Shown: positions 32,574-44,028, counted from the first letter of the stretch. The stretch is DNA of 64,000 nt from Episyrphus balteatus (GCF_945859705.1 NC_079136.1:94797120-94861119), one strand, 5' to 3'. The notes: generated by a model not told the origin, from the letters alone. A program made the numbers and translations.

Positions 32574-33965
32574 GTAAGTGATACATTTTCTTTTTATTTA
32601 TTTATTTATATTTATTTATTCTCTTAAAAAAAAATCAACATTTTAATCCTTTGGTTCGGACAAATTTAGCAACAAATGTTACACAGTTTTCATACAAAAG
32701 TGTTCTATACATTCCAAATCTTTCGAATAGAATGTTAAATGCCCCTTAGGTGATGGAACAAACCACTGTCCTTCAGATTTAGGTACTTCAATGCATAAAC
32801 TTAAGAGAATTATATGGTTGTATGTCACCCCACCTTAGTTTTGAGAAAATCGATCTCAAAGTTTTTTTAAAGCTTGTTTTTGGATAAAATAGTTACATAG
32901 CAGTAAAGCATTGATGCAATCTTATAAAGGACCCTAAACAAATCATAAAACCATGAAAAAAACATTAATTTCACCACAAAAAAGGATTCTATGAGCATTT
33001 AAAAAAAATGACATAGAACCTTTTTATGAAAAAGTTTGTAAAAAAATTTGAAAAAGGTTCTATGTTCAACATAGAACCTTATAGTTATAAAGAGCTTACA
33101 TGTAATAAATGGATTTTATATGAAATAAAGTGACTTCATCGTGAAATAGACTTTGATTTAATTTAATTTAATTCAAGTTTTGCACAAAACAGTCAAATTC
33201 TATTTTAAATAACAGAAAAAAATACCACAAATCACGTTATTGCATTTATAGAAAACAACAATTCCTGCTTTTGTTGAATTAGGTACACAGAAAAAAGACA
33301 TGCCAAAAACAATTAGAATTTGTATTAAATCAATCGGATTTTGCATGCTTTTTCCAAAAAGACAGTCGTCTTACAACAATATCATCTTCTACGGTGCAAA
33401 TTGTATGCCAAAAAAAATTTTTAATTTTGTTTAATCTTTTAATTTTAATGAGAATGCACATAAAATTTATGAAAAATCATTTCAATCTTAGCACTTAAAT
33501 TTTCTTAAGAAGAAAATTCTTGTTAAAATGAAGTTCACTTTGATTTTAACAAAGTTTAAACAAATTTTACTTATTTTTATTAGAAATCTTATTAATTTAA
33601 GAGGATTGGATCTAGTATATCTTGCCATCGGATTTAGGTTTGTCCGAAGGTACATTTTTGGTACTTTTTGAGATTTGACTTCTTTTGTTTTAAGTTAAGG
33701 AATTTAGGAATGTAAGTGTTTCTTTAACTTTTGGTTTATTAATACGAACTATGAAATTCCCAACCTCGATTATGAAAAAAAAAAGGTTTCAAAAAATCAC
33801 TTCCAATTCTTGGCACAGAAAATTATGATGTAAGAATATCTAGGTTAGGTAACCCGAATGAATTATTGCAAAAGTTAAGGTTGGATAGTACATATTTTGG
33901 TTTTAAAGAGTACATAACGAGATACAAAAATTCTTTGCTGTTTAGCAAAAGCTCTGGAATGAAAT
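32574..33965. other. Interval, no clear feature
   Basis: TTCTATGT / ACATAGAACC words recur at 33000-33080 in both orientations (also at 34180-34270), suggesting repeat debris. Confidence 0.35.
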
Positions 33966-34063
33966 CCGCTAATTTAATAGTCGATAGTTGATAGTCAAAA
34001 ACGAAGAATTATGGAGCAAAATCGTCGTTTTTGACTGTCAACTATTGACTATCAAGTTAGCCG
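33966..34063. repeat. Hairpin, about 44-base arms
   Basis: ATAGTTGATAGTCAAAAACG at 33984 is inverted as CGTTTTTGACTGTCAACTAT at 34025; the arms extend to GCTAA / TTAGC with a few mismatches and a spacer of about 10 bases. Confidence 0.75.
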
Positions 34064-36225
34064 ATTCCACCCCTGTTGTTCAATACCAGCAAAAACATCA
34101 AAAGATCTTTTATTTTTACTTTAGTTAAAAAAAAGATCATTTCAATAAGATTTCTTTTTGAAAAATTTGCGCAAAAAAGTTCTATGTAACTTAAATCAAT
34201 GTATTTTTTGTTTGAAAAAAATCAGTTAAAGGGTGTTCTATGTTGCAATTTGAATGACATAGAACCTTATTATATTAATACATTTATGTGAAATCATGAA
34301 AGTTGTATGTCTTTCTTACCTGTACCGTCGCCATTAATTTTTTTCTAATTTTTTTTTTAATTTTATCTGAAAGCCGTTGAAATTACAAAAATTTTGGTGT
34401 GTAAAACTCATTTTTTGTATTTTGTATGAAATACATCTTTATAATTCTCAGCCCTCGATTTTACAAACAGAGAAACACTATAGTAAAAGAATGTTGCTAG
34501 AAATGTTATGTACATATTTTAGATACAGATAATACTGTTAATATGAGATCAGATTGTGAGGGACTTAATATTTATAGTCAGATTGTCCAAAGAAATATGT
34601 TAGATTAGATTTTATCAACATTTTTAACTTGAATTTGTTTTCTTATCAAATTTTTGAATTTCTTATCAAATAGAAATTTTTTAATTTGATTGTTTTGAAA
34701 TTTCAATAATGTGAACCGTCTTTTTCTAGATATTCTAATTATTGAATTTAAAAATATCATTGATATAAAAAAGCTAAACAGTTTTTGACAAACCACTTTT
34801 GAGAAACCTTAAGAGGTTAAAAAGTTTTTAATTAACTAGAGTCCTGAAGAAGGGTATATCCATACCCGAAACTCGACTGATCAAAAAAATAAGAACTAAC
34901 TCAAGAAAAGACCTACTATTAGCCGACAAACCCTAGTAGAATTCAAAAAAATATAGGTATATCACAAATTTTTTGTCTTTAAGTTTCACCAAACATACTT
35001 TCAATTTAATGTTGTTACTAAACTGATTTTGGTCATAAAAATGTATGACTTAAAAGTTGAATGAACATATTATTTTAACGATTTCCGCCACAACATTCGT
35101 TTGATAATATTCAGAAAATTTGCCTACAGTAAATTTAAAAGAAAGAAAAACGTTAGCCGTTCAACCACTCCACTTAACCTAAAAGGTTAACGAGCACTTG
35201 CCTGTCAAGTAGCGACTCTTAATCCTTACAAAAACTTAAATGTTTGCATGGAACTCATTTACACTTTTTAACTATGGTTTTCTGTAGTTGTTTGTAGATT
35301 TACAAATAGCACAACAACTAAAACTTCGGTGCTCTATCCCTCTATGCAATATCATGGGTGACTTTTCGAGTTCAGACAATTTTTCTTCATTTGGTTTTCA
35401 TATGCATTATAAACATAAATGTATCTAGATGCAAGAAAAAGAAATTAAAGGGGTAAAAAACTATATAGGGTTGTACTGTACCTACTGGAAAAAAAGAAAA
35501 GCCTTAAACCAAAACGTTTAAGAACTAAATACACTTTTAAGAGTGTAATGAAAAAAGTATATTATTTGCATGCGTAATGGGAACTAAGAGATCAATTTGC
35601 GAAAAGTGTTCCAACTTGTCAAGGTCAACAAGGTTCTATAAATAAGAACATTTCCTTTTGACTTTTTTTTGTAGGTTGTTATTTGATTTCCTGTTGGTGT
35701 ATGATGTACAACTAAAGTTTTTAAAAGTTTTTTTTTTTTATTAAACAGGAAGTGGCTGAATATCTAGTTCAATGTCAAGTTGTTAAAGGGGTGTTTCAGT
35801 TAAACTAAGAAAAAACATAAGCTTTACAAAACTTTCCAGTGAGTTTCGCGTTGGTATGTGTGAAAATATCTTATAAAAAGGGCAAACCTAAACAGAACTT
35901 ACGTAGTTGTGAAAGTTGGTTTAGAGCCAGACAAAGATCCCGTAGTAGATTAATTATAGTATGAGATGTACAATGTCTTGCAGGTTGGAGTCTTTAGAGG
36001 AACATTTCCAAATTAAACTGCAATAACTCCGCAATTTTGTTTAGATAGTTATGATATGAACTAAAATAATTTACATATCAAAACATGACTTTTTTTGTAA
36101 GTTTTGTTTTGTAAGTTTTATGGGGTGAGCAGCAGGGTTCGTCACCCCGAAACTGGTTCGAGTTTTTATGATATGATGAACGTAGGCATCCTGATATCGT
36201 TGTTCCATTTACGTTGGATGTCGCA
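34064..36225. other. Long interval, no gene seen
   Basis: GAGTCCTGAAGAAGG...CCCGAAACTC at 34839-34874 folds as a hairpin of a kind often found near retroelement 3' ends. Otherwise nothing is supported. Confidence 0.35.
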
Positions 36226-37740
36226 ATGGCGCACCTATTCTTAACCCCACCTCTTTTGAAATGCAAAGGTATATCTACATTAATTTTATTTTACTTTTAC
36301 AAAGGCGCTCCTTATTACAGCCCTACAAGTTTTGAAAGACGAAGGCACCTCCAATCCTTGGTCTTTGGCAAAGGTGCTCCTTTTTTTGGCAATACTCTTT
36401 TATAAGGACGAAGATGCCCCCAATTTCCTCAATTTATTTGAAATCCGCAAAAGTGTCCTTGTTTTACGTACCTACTATTCATTTTGAAAAACGAAAGAGC
36501 TTGTTCCATTTATTTTGACTTTCACAAAGGCGCCCCTTTTTTAACCCTCTACTGCATACGAAGCCAAATATGGTTTTGTCTGTTTGTATGCACTTTTCTC
36601 TTCTCTGTCACAAAAAAAATGGTAAATATTAAATACAATCCTCTTATTTGTGTTTCTGAGAACCCATAGAGATATAGTTTAATAAAGGTGTATTTTATGA
36701 TCACAGGTGAGTCGATCAGTCGTGTGCATTGAAATCGAAAGTATTTGTTTGGAAAGTAAAGTGGAATTAAAAATGTATTTTTGATCGATTGTCTAATTGT
36801 GTATGCTATGAAGCAATTTTTGTTGAAAAAAAATTATTGGCCTGGTCTTGGGAGGGCAAAAAGTACGGAAGCCATATTTGGCTTCGTATGCATTAAGGGT
36901 TGTAAATCTACACAATTTGTTAAATTTTTTTGTTGGAAAATTTTGTTTCTTTACATTGTTATTTTGCTTGGAAGCTATGTTTTGCTTCAGAAATGGAGCT
37001 GCTTCCCTTTAGAGACATTTTTCTCATGTTAACCCCATTTCCAGGGCCGTAACCACAAAAATTTTAGGGGGAGGGGGCTCACCTATAATATTTTTCAATC
37101 ATTTTATTTCTTTTTAGTTCTTGTAAGATCTGGGAGTGGGTGAAAATGTTGGAGCAAGACTAACTTCGACAGTGGAAAGAATCTGAACCAGAAGAAATAT
37201 TTAAAACGGACAAAAACAAATTGCTTTTCTCGGTTCCATGTCTTAAAATGAGCCAAATTTGAATTAATTCTTAACCTTTTGTAATGCAATGTATTTATTT
37301 TACTTGATTTTGTTTTTAAATGATAAATATTTATCTTTTGATATTTTTAATTGTATTTTTTACATAATCTGAATAAATAAAATTAGTAAAATTTCTTACC
37401 CCTTAATGCATACGAAGCCAAATTTGGCTTATAAACAAATTTTTTAAACAAATTAATATAAACAAATTTTTTTAATAAAAACCGTTTTGAAACAACCCAA
37501 AGAACCCATGTAAATCATTTTTTAATTTTTTCGTCCGCTAATATTAATTCATGTAGTAGAGGGTTAAACCCTACAAACTTTGATAAACTAGGCGCCTCGC
37601 TTTATGTTTCCTCCAAAGGTTCCCATATTTTTAAACCTACTTCTTTTGAAGGACAAAGGCGCCCTTAATCTTTCAGTTTATCTTCCTGTTGACCAAAGTG
37701 ACTCTCCATTCTTGGTACTATCAAGGGTGTCTCGTAATAA
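36226..37740 (+). repeat. Diverged tandem repeat of about 80 bp, split by a transposon
   Basis: The word CAAAGGCGCNCCTT (variants GAAGGCACCTCC, AAGGTGCTCC, CAAAGGCGCCC) recurs every roughly 50-110 bp from 36226 to 36540 and again from 37590 to 37740, each time with CTACNN(C)TTTTGAA-type sequence between. The 36545-37563 insertion separates the two blocks at a TTAA. Confidence 0.55.
36545..37563. mobile_element. piggyBac-like non-autonomous element
   Basis: CCCTCTACTGCATACG follows TTAA (36541-36544), and the right end TAGTAGAGGG precedes TTAA (37564-37567). A TTAA duplication with CCC termini is the piggyBac signature. The subterminal word GCATACGAAGCCAAATWTGG recurs inverted at about 36873-36895 and direct at about 37408. 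No transposase is present in the 1 kb. Confidence 0.75.
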
Positions 37741-37968
37741 GATAAGGAAAATTTAAGGAGTGACGCTCTGGCTGCAAAGTGCTTAATCTGGTATTACTTT
37801 ACTGATTTTAATGATAAAATTTCTCTATTAATAATAGGTAATTATAGTAGAATTTTGGTAAAAGTTTTTGTTTTTAGAAAAAATGATATTCTTTGTAACT
37901 GCGTTTGATTATTACGCTAAAGTTTTGTTGCCGAGACAAAAATATACTTTTCTGAAGGTTTTTGGTGT
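37741..37968. other. Interval, no feature seen
   Basis: No repeat partner or frame recognised. Confidence 0.3.
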
Positions 37969-38403
37969 GCTGAACTCAAATCCGAAGTCAGAAAAAACTA
38001 ATCAATTCCCATTTTTGAAATAATGTAAAAAAACGTTTTTTTTTTTAGTACTTCGGATCTTATTCTTTTTTATAAGGTAAATTGTTTGAGCATATTTAAT
38101 AACGGTTTCTATAAGAACTATTTTCCATCTTTCAATAACTGTTTAAATCTTTTCAATATCTTTGACGTTATAAAATTTCTGTGATAGATATAATATACCA
38201 AACAACTGAGGATATCTCGGGTAGTAAAAAAGATATCGGAAAGATTTAAACATGTCTTGAAAGATGGAAAATAGTTCTTTTAGAAACCGTCTTAAACAAT
38301 TTTCCTTATTTAAAAGAATAAGGTCCGAAGTACTGCATTTTTTAACGGGAATATTTCAATACGGTAGCTGATTAATTTTTTTGACTTCGGATTCGAGTTC
38401 AGC
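37969..38403. mobile_element. Long hairpin element
   Basis: GCTGAACTCAAATCCGAAGT at 37969 is inverted at 38384-38403; further matching blocks are ACTTCGGATCTTATTCTTTT / AAAGAATAAGGTCCGAAGT and CTATTTTCCATCTTTCAA / TTGAAAGATGGAAAATAG. The arms are about 200 bases with a short spacer near 38180. Non-coding. Confidence 0.75.
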
Positions 38404-39685
38404 AAATGCGGTTCATTTTTTTTCTTGTTTATGATCATTTTTGATTGAGCCTAATTTGCTTCGAGACATTTTTGATAAACATAGTGTTTTATCAATGTAG
38501 TCTTTTAAAAAACAATTATATAATAAACATATAAACGTCATTTAAATATTTTACAGAAAACTCATATATTTTCTGATACTTGGAAAAGCCTGCACCTGGT
38601 AAAATCTTAAAAAAATGTGTTTTTGCTTTAATCTTGAAAAACTATTTAAAATCCAGTTACAACAAATATTTAAAGTATTCTCTTTGATTTTTTATGCATT
38701 TTAATTTTAGAGCCTGTTTTTTTTTTTTTTTGATTTTATTGCAAATATTAATAAGGTAAATATTTTGCAATATTATTTATCAGATCCAATTAATCTAGGC
38801 CTTTATCATGCATACAAAATCAAGGAGAATTTAAGTAATAATTATCCGAAATAACAAAACAGATTAAATTGCCAAAAATCACGAAAAATCCGGTGTGTGA
38901 AAAACAAATTATCCAAGGTTGAATTTCGAAAATAAGGCATATAAATCTTAATCTTAGGTATCACGTTTAGTTTATTTATTTATTTTTCTATTTAAGATTT
39001 TAATTTCTTAAAAACATGTTTAATTTTGGTCAAAAGACAAAAATTGCAGTTTTAGTTTTAAAACTAAAAAAATGCATTCAAGTATTGAAGTGAATGTCCT
39101 TCAATCTTTCTTGTAGAAAATTTTAATATTAAAACATTTTATGACCTTTAGTCCAAAATGTGTTTCGTCCAGGTACAAAAGTTGGGCTCCTAATTTTGAT
39201 GCTTTTGTACCTTTTCTACGATGCAAAATTTTACCGACTCTTATTACAACATAGCTAAATACACTCCGAATGTTTATATTTTTGCACGTAAAAATAAATG
39301 CAAAATATCCGTAAGTCTATGTTATTATTTTAAGTAGAAGGGATGACTTCCAAATACGAAAAATTCTCCATCAGTTTTGTTCTAGCAGCAGTACTAATGG
39401 AGGGTATCAAAATATCTTACAGAAGGATATTTCCCTTAGAAGAATGCAGTATCTTTTGACTCGGAAACAATATTTAACAACATTTTTTGAGAGGGAATGG
39501 GTAATACAAACGTTGTTTAGTCACATCAGCCTATAATCAGCGAGCAAATAAGACGCTTCTTATAATACCCTTAATAGCTTATAATATGTAGTTAAGAAGT
39601 TATGAGGGTATGTTTCCTTTGCTCACATCCTACTTATAAAAATCGGTGAAAACATAACCTTCTTAGACAATTAAAATAAAAACAG
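38404..39685. other. Interval downstream of Tk
   Basis: No peptide-coding exon was found here on the minus strand; no GMRG-type codon block occurs. AATAAA words are frequent but cannot be assigned. Confidence 0.35.
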
Positions 39686-39785
39686 CTGTTTAAGAACTAG
39701 TGATAATTATAAAAAAATACAAAAAAATAACGATCTGTTTTAAAAGAAATAAAACAACAAGAATAAAAAATAGAAAATTTCTCAC

Positions 39786-40041
39786 CTCTACTAGCTTGTC
39801 TTTTCCCACGCATTCCCACGAATCCAGAAGGCGCTCGTTTTAACGACATGTATTCTGGTGAATCAATCAAAAACCTCGATAGGGATCTATAATTGTTCAC
39901 CGGTAACCCAAGCATTTGTGTTTCAAGTCTATGTAATTTTGCTGTATTTGAATCTTTCTTTCCTCTCACTCCAACGAATTTATTCCGAAAACCTAGAAAT
40001 TCTGGTTGCTTTTTCCCGCGCAATGCGAAATATTTCAATTT
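39786..40041 (-). CDS. Tk: Tk exon with extended tachykinin and last tachykinin
   Basis: Entered in phase 0 after TTAATTAAATTAAG. It encodes KLKYFALRGKK, the extended peptide QPEFLGFRNKFVGVR-GKK, a spacer of about 38 residues, and APSGFVGMR-GKR followed by QASR. It ends in phase 1 at AGAG|GTGAGA. A possible terminal exon begins at 39685 after AAACAG (100-bp intron), adding seven codons and a TAA; weak evidence. Confidence 0.9.
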
Positions 40042-41009
40042 CTTAATTTAATTAATTAATTCAAACATAAATAACAATACAAACAAAACAATAAAACAAA
40101 AAACACAAACATAATATGAACATCTAAAGCAATTATTAAAATATTATAAAATATACTCACAAACTGTTCAGCTGCTGATCGTTTGTAATCTCTCTTACCA
40201 CGAACACCAAAAAATGCATTGGGAGTTCGTTTTCCACCATCAAAAGGAAAACTCAGAGGACGTTTCCCTCTCATTCCTGTAAATCCCGATGGAGCACGTT
40301 TATCAATTGTATTCTCCCATTCGTCAAGAGCTGTATTTGATCTACTGTAGGCACTCATATCTTCAAAATCATCGTTTTCTTCATAGAGTCTGCGAAAAAG
40401 TTGATCCAATAAGCTTTTCTCATATTCCAATTGATCCATCTTTTTTCCTCGGACACCATTAAATCCTGAAGGTGCTTTCTTGTAACGAATATCATTGAGA
40501 TTATAATCATCATCATTAAAGCTCCAATCTAGACTATTTGGACTAAGATCAGTGTATTCGTATTGTTTTTTGCCTCTCATTCCGGTGAAACCAGAAGGAG
40601 CTCGTTTGGCGAACGAACTTGACGATCTTTTGGAAAATAGAAAAATAAAAAATTTAAAAATATTTTAAACCAATACTATATTTAGGGATAAAGTGCATTG
40701 TTACCCTAAGTCATCTCTAGAAGGGAGTTCATTCGATTCTCGACTTTCTAGGCTATCCAATCCAACTGCACGTTTTGACTTTTTTGACTAAATTTTAAAT
40801 TTAAAAATGTTTTTTTTTTTTTTTTAAGAATTGATTACTTCTCATTTTAAAGATAGATAAATTTATAATAAACGACTTACAATTGCTGTGCTGGTCTTGT
40901 TTACTGTATCGGTGTAAATTTCATCTCCATTTACATTCAAAGATAGAAAAAGTGACGAAGAACAAAAAATCACAAGGACAAGGAAATTTTTCGCCATTTT
41001 ATGTATTAT
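39786..41009 (-). CDS. Tk: Tachykinin neuropeptide precursor (four coding exons resolved)
   Basis: Prepro-neuropeptide cleaved at dibasic sites to C-terminally amidated FxGxR peptides, which act on tachykinin G-protein-coupled receptors in brain and gut endocrine cells. Exons on the minus strand: 41009-40881 (ATG at 40997), 40787-40705, 40626-40161, 40041-39786; introns of 93, 78 and 119 bp are GT..AG and phases 0, 2, 0 agree. 307 residues are read. Residues 1-24 form a signal peptide. Peptides: APSGFTGMR (76-84), APSGFNGVR (118-126), APSGFTGMR (178-186), TPNAFFGVR (201-209), extended QPEFLGFRNKFVGVR (234-248), APSGFVGMR (292-300), each followed by GKK or GKR. The order matches Drosophila TK-1,2,3,4,6,5. 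The final exon is uncertain. Confidence 0.95.
40161..40626 (-). CDS. Tk: Tk main exon with four tachykinins
   Basis: 466 bases encoding residues 68-222: peptides 1 to 4, each preceded by KR or KK and followed by GKK or GKR, separated by acidic spacers (for example NDDDYNLND and EENDDFEDMS). Peptides 1 and 3 are the identical nonapeptide APSGFTGMR. It ends with KRSAAEQF|GTGAGT. Confidence 0.95.
40705..40787 (-). CDS. Tk: Tk second coding exon (spacer)
   Basis: 83 bases in phase 0 encoding SKKSKRAVGLDSL and an acidic spacer, ending GG|GTAACA in phase 2. The KR at the start may be a processing site. Confidence 0.8.
40881..41009 (-). CDS. Tk: Tk exon with start codon and signal peptide
   Basis: Starts after the acceptor TTATGTTTTCAG; 12 bases of 5' UTR (ATAATACATAAA) precede ATG at 40997-40995. 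It encodes M-A-K then a hydrophobic core (FLVLVIFCSSSLFLSLNV) with likely cleavage after NG at about residue 24. It ends at ATT|GTAAGT. An upstream in-frame ATG at 41108 reads through the acceptor and lacks a better context, so the acceptor-proximal start is chosen. The upstream non-coding exon is not located. Confidence 0.85.
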
Positions 41010-41090
41010 CTGAAAACATAACAAAACTGCTGTTAAAAAATTGATTATAGATGATAGTTCACAAAAAAATCGAAATTTATAAACATACAA

Positions 41091-41192
41091 GCTGTGCCCG
41101 ACTAACAAATTTGCTCCTATAAAGCTTTACAGGTGTAAATGTAGCTCCTGTAAAGCTTTATAGAAGGGATAATGTTTGTTGGGTGTTACAGC
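41091..41192. mobile_element. 102-bp hairpin MITE in the Tk 5' intron
   Basis: The arms TCCTATAAAGCTTTACAGG and CCTGTAAAGCTTTATAGAAG face each other across 13 bases and extend to GCTGT / ACAGC. AAGCTTT-rich words also mark 866-1100 in this window, so they may belong to one family. It sits about 82 bases upstream of the Tk coding exon. Confidence 0.75.
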
Positions 41193-41946
41193 CCTGCATT
41201 CTAAAAAGTATTGCTTTAGCTAGAAATGTCCGATTCTTCAATGAACTTTATGAATTTTTTTATTGTGCAAAAATTTTGTAAAACTGAGTTTTGCCTAAAA
41301 GGTGTTATAATGACACTTAAGTTGCATTCAAAGGAATAAATGATAAGGCATTTTTCAGATAGGTAGTTTAATTATATCTGGTCTTTAATGGGCTCTTTTG
41401 GAGCATAATGTCCTAAATTTTCATGAGCATTGAACACCAATGCAACTTAAACTCCCTGATTTTTGTATTTAAATTTTTGCATACTGTGTTTGGGAAATAA
41501 AAGTTTTTCAAATAGAATCATTAGTTTTTAAAATTTTTCGTCAATTTTCCAGTTTTAGCTTTTGTTTGTCAGATTAAAAAGCTACAGAAGAAAAAAAAGT
41601 TTTTAATTAATTAATAAGCGACAAATGAACCCTTTTAATTTTCAAAACTTTTAAGGGTTTGTTAAAAGTTATATATATTAAAATTTAAGATTTTTCAATT
41701 TCAAAATCATATGCAAATAGAATGAAAAAGTTAAAACGAGCTCTCACGATTTTCATTTAAAAAAAATATTTTTTTAAGTTTCTGCCTCCCTGGTAAACGA
41801 CTTAAATGATTTCAAGTTTCAACAAAAAAAAAAATCTAAATTAAGATAATTGAAATATCATTTTAAAAAAATTAAATTTGTTTTAGAAAAATCAATGTTT
41901 TAAAAACGAGCCATTTTTAATTTGTCAGTTTATATTTTCTTATGGC
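41193..41946. other. Interval upstream of Tk, no feature seen
   Basis: No promoter motif or 5' UTR exon can be assigned by eye. Confidence 0.3.
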
Positions 41947-42891
41947 CCGGTGACCATATTTCTGGAAGCGAAACCCGGGACAGATACAAAATTCGTTGGA
42001 TCGTTTTGAAAATATTGATTTTGCAATAAAAAATTTAATTTTTTGAAATGAGTTTTTATATTTTTTTAATTATTGTGATATCAAGATTTCCTAAACGATT
42101 TTATGGGAGCGTTTTTTTTTAAATCATTTAAGTCGAAATCAGAAATCAAAAAAATGGTTTTATAATAATGGGTGTTAATAACTTCTAAGAAAATATTATT
42201 TTAATCAAAATCGGGAGAGCTGTTCTTTAACATTTTAATTTTATTTTAAATGATTTTGAAATTGTATGATCTTTAACACAACTTTTAACATTTCCTTAAA
42301 AGTTTTGAAACTAATCATGGGTTCTTTACTCTTCCATATATTGTTCTTTATTCGTCAACATTTAACCTGGTGTAGGAACCTGACAAACAGACGCTGGAAC
42401 TAAATAATTGACGAACATTAAAAAAAAAAAACTAATACCTAGTCTAGAGGCGAAACGAAAATTTTCGTACAAAACCAGCACAAAGAAATCGCAAACGAAA
42501 ATTTTGCTTTTCGTTGCACAATACGCAGCTTAGGTAACGAAATTCTTACCTGTGCTGGAATATATGGAGATTTTTCAATCGTTTGTCACTCCCATTTATT
42601 TGTCCAGGCAATTTTTCTTGCAGCAAAAGTTTTTTGACTTTGGAGACTTAGAAACATTTTCGTTTTGCTTCAGCAGCGTATTTAATTTTAATTTCCAGTT
42701 TTCTTGTTTTCCGTACAAAGTATTTAAAATATTGAATACAAAAATCAGAGAATGTTCAAATACGGGACAATCACGGGACAAATTCCATAATACGGGACAC
42801 TTATACGTCCCGGGTTTCTTAAATAAAAACCCGGGACAAGCTGTAGAAATACGGGACAGTCCCGGGTAAACCGGGACGGATGGTCACCATA
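41947..42891. mobile_element. hAT-like element with CCCGGG-rich ends
   Basis: The left end GGTGACCATA and the right end TGGTCACCAT are inverse; CTTATGGC and CTTATGGG directly outside are near-identical 8-bp flanks, as left by hAT transposition. The right end carries CGGGACAGTCCCGGG and AAACCGGGACGG. GAAGCGAAACCCGGG near the left end reappears inverted at about 43118-43135 with TGGTTACCAT, so a longer version (to 43150) is possible. Confidence 0.55.
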
Positions 42892-43152
42892 CTTATGGGC
42901 AACGTAACATTTTGTTTTTTAAATAAAAAAAAAAAAACGGCTTCAACGATTTTAAATTTTATTATTTGTTATTTACAAAATTGATAAAATGGCGTAGGTA
43001 TTTCGTTGAATATCAAAACAATTTTCAAACAAATTTTATATAATTTTTTAAATTTTTATTAAATTTCTTATAAAGTTAGATTAAAAGCTTTGATATTCTA
43101 AGCAACTTTTTTTTTCTCGGGTTTCGCTTCCAGAAATATGGTTACCATACTA

Positions 43153-44000
43153 AGGGCAAGTTTAGGATTCGTAAAAAAATCAAACTAGAGATAACAATCA
43201 AGCATAATTTTAATATGATGAAGAATTCCAAAAAAGTGGGCGCCGCAATTTTGTCTGTCCGTCGGTCTGTCTCCATCTCGAGCTGCGATTTCACTAGCGA
43301 TTTACTTCAAACTTGGTAGTTAAGATTGTTTGGGGAATGGTGATTCCCTAGAGGGCAAATTGAAATTTTATCTTTTGTACCAAAATGGAAAACGCTGTTT
43401 TTCTCAAAAACGACCCTATCGATTTTGATTAAAAAATACATGCTTTGCGACAAGTAAAGTTGTACTTTTAATATTTTTTCAACCGATATCAACGGTAGGT
43501 ACTTGCCATAGAACCAAATTTCTTGATTTCCGACTTTCTCATAAATTAGTTAGCCGATCTCAACAAACATTTTTTTTACAAAAACCTTGTTATAGCCTCA
43601 ATATTTAAATTAAGAAAAAAAATTAAAAACAAATATTTTTAGATTTTTAAAAAAGTTTAAATTTTTTTAATCAACTTTTTGAAAACGGATTAATGAATTT
43701 TATTGAAACTTTGTTTCTTTTTGTCAATTAATGTTGTCTTTTGAATGGGGTGCCAAATTTTTTAAATTTCTTATATAAAAACAAAACAATTTTCCAAAAA
43801 AAAAAACGGCTTTAAAAAAAAATTCTTAAAATTAAATGACATATAGGTACATACTTTGCTTTGAACTCAAAACCTTTGAAGGATATGTTTTTTTAACTTC
43901 AAACCAAATTTTGTATTATTTCTAACTTCTCTTTGAGCCACATCTCTCGAAAAGAAAAATTTATCAATATAAAATTTTTAAGGAATTGATTATTCAACGT
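43153..44000 (+). mobile_element. DINE-1/Helentron-like copy, diverged
   Basis: Begins GGGCAAGTTTAGGATTCGTA, then has the conserved AAAAAAGTGGG and the short GTCTGTCCGTCGGTCTGTC microsatellite at about 43251, as in the copies at 47841 and 49481. The 3' end is not clear. Confidence 0.5.
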
Positions 44001-44028
44001 AACCTTCAAAATTAAAAAAAAATAAAAT

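Noticed and set aside
34839..34874. Hammerhead-ribozyme-like core CTGAAGA...GAAAC
   Set aside because: There is an extra A between the CTGANGA core and stem II, the flanks pair with each other rather than forming stems I and III, and no cleavage-site strand was found; a plain hairpin near retroelement sequence is more likely.
40998..41108. Upstream in-frame ATG at 41108 as the Tk start
   Set aside because: A good splice acceptor lies at 41010-41011 between it and the signal-peptide ATG; the extra residues do not look like a signal peptide and fall in intron sequence.
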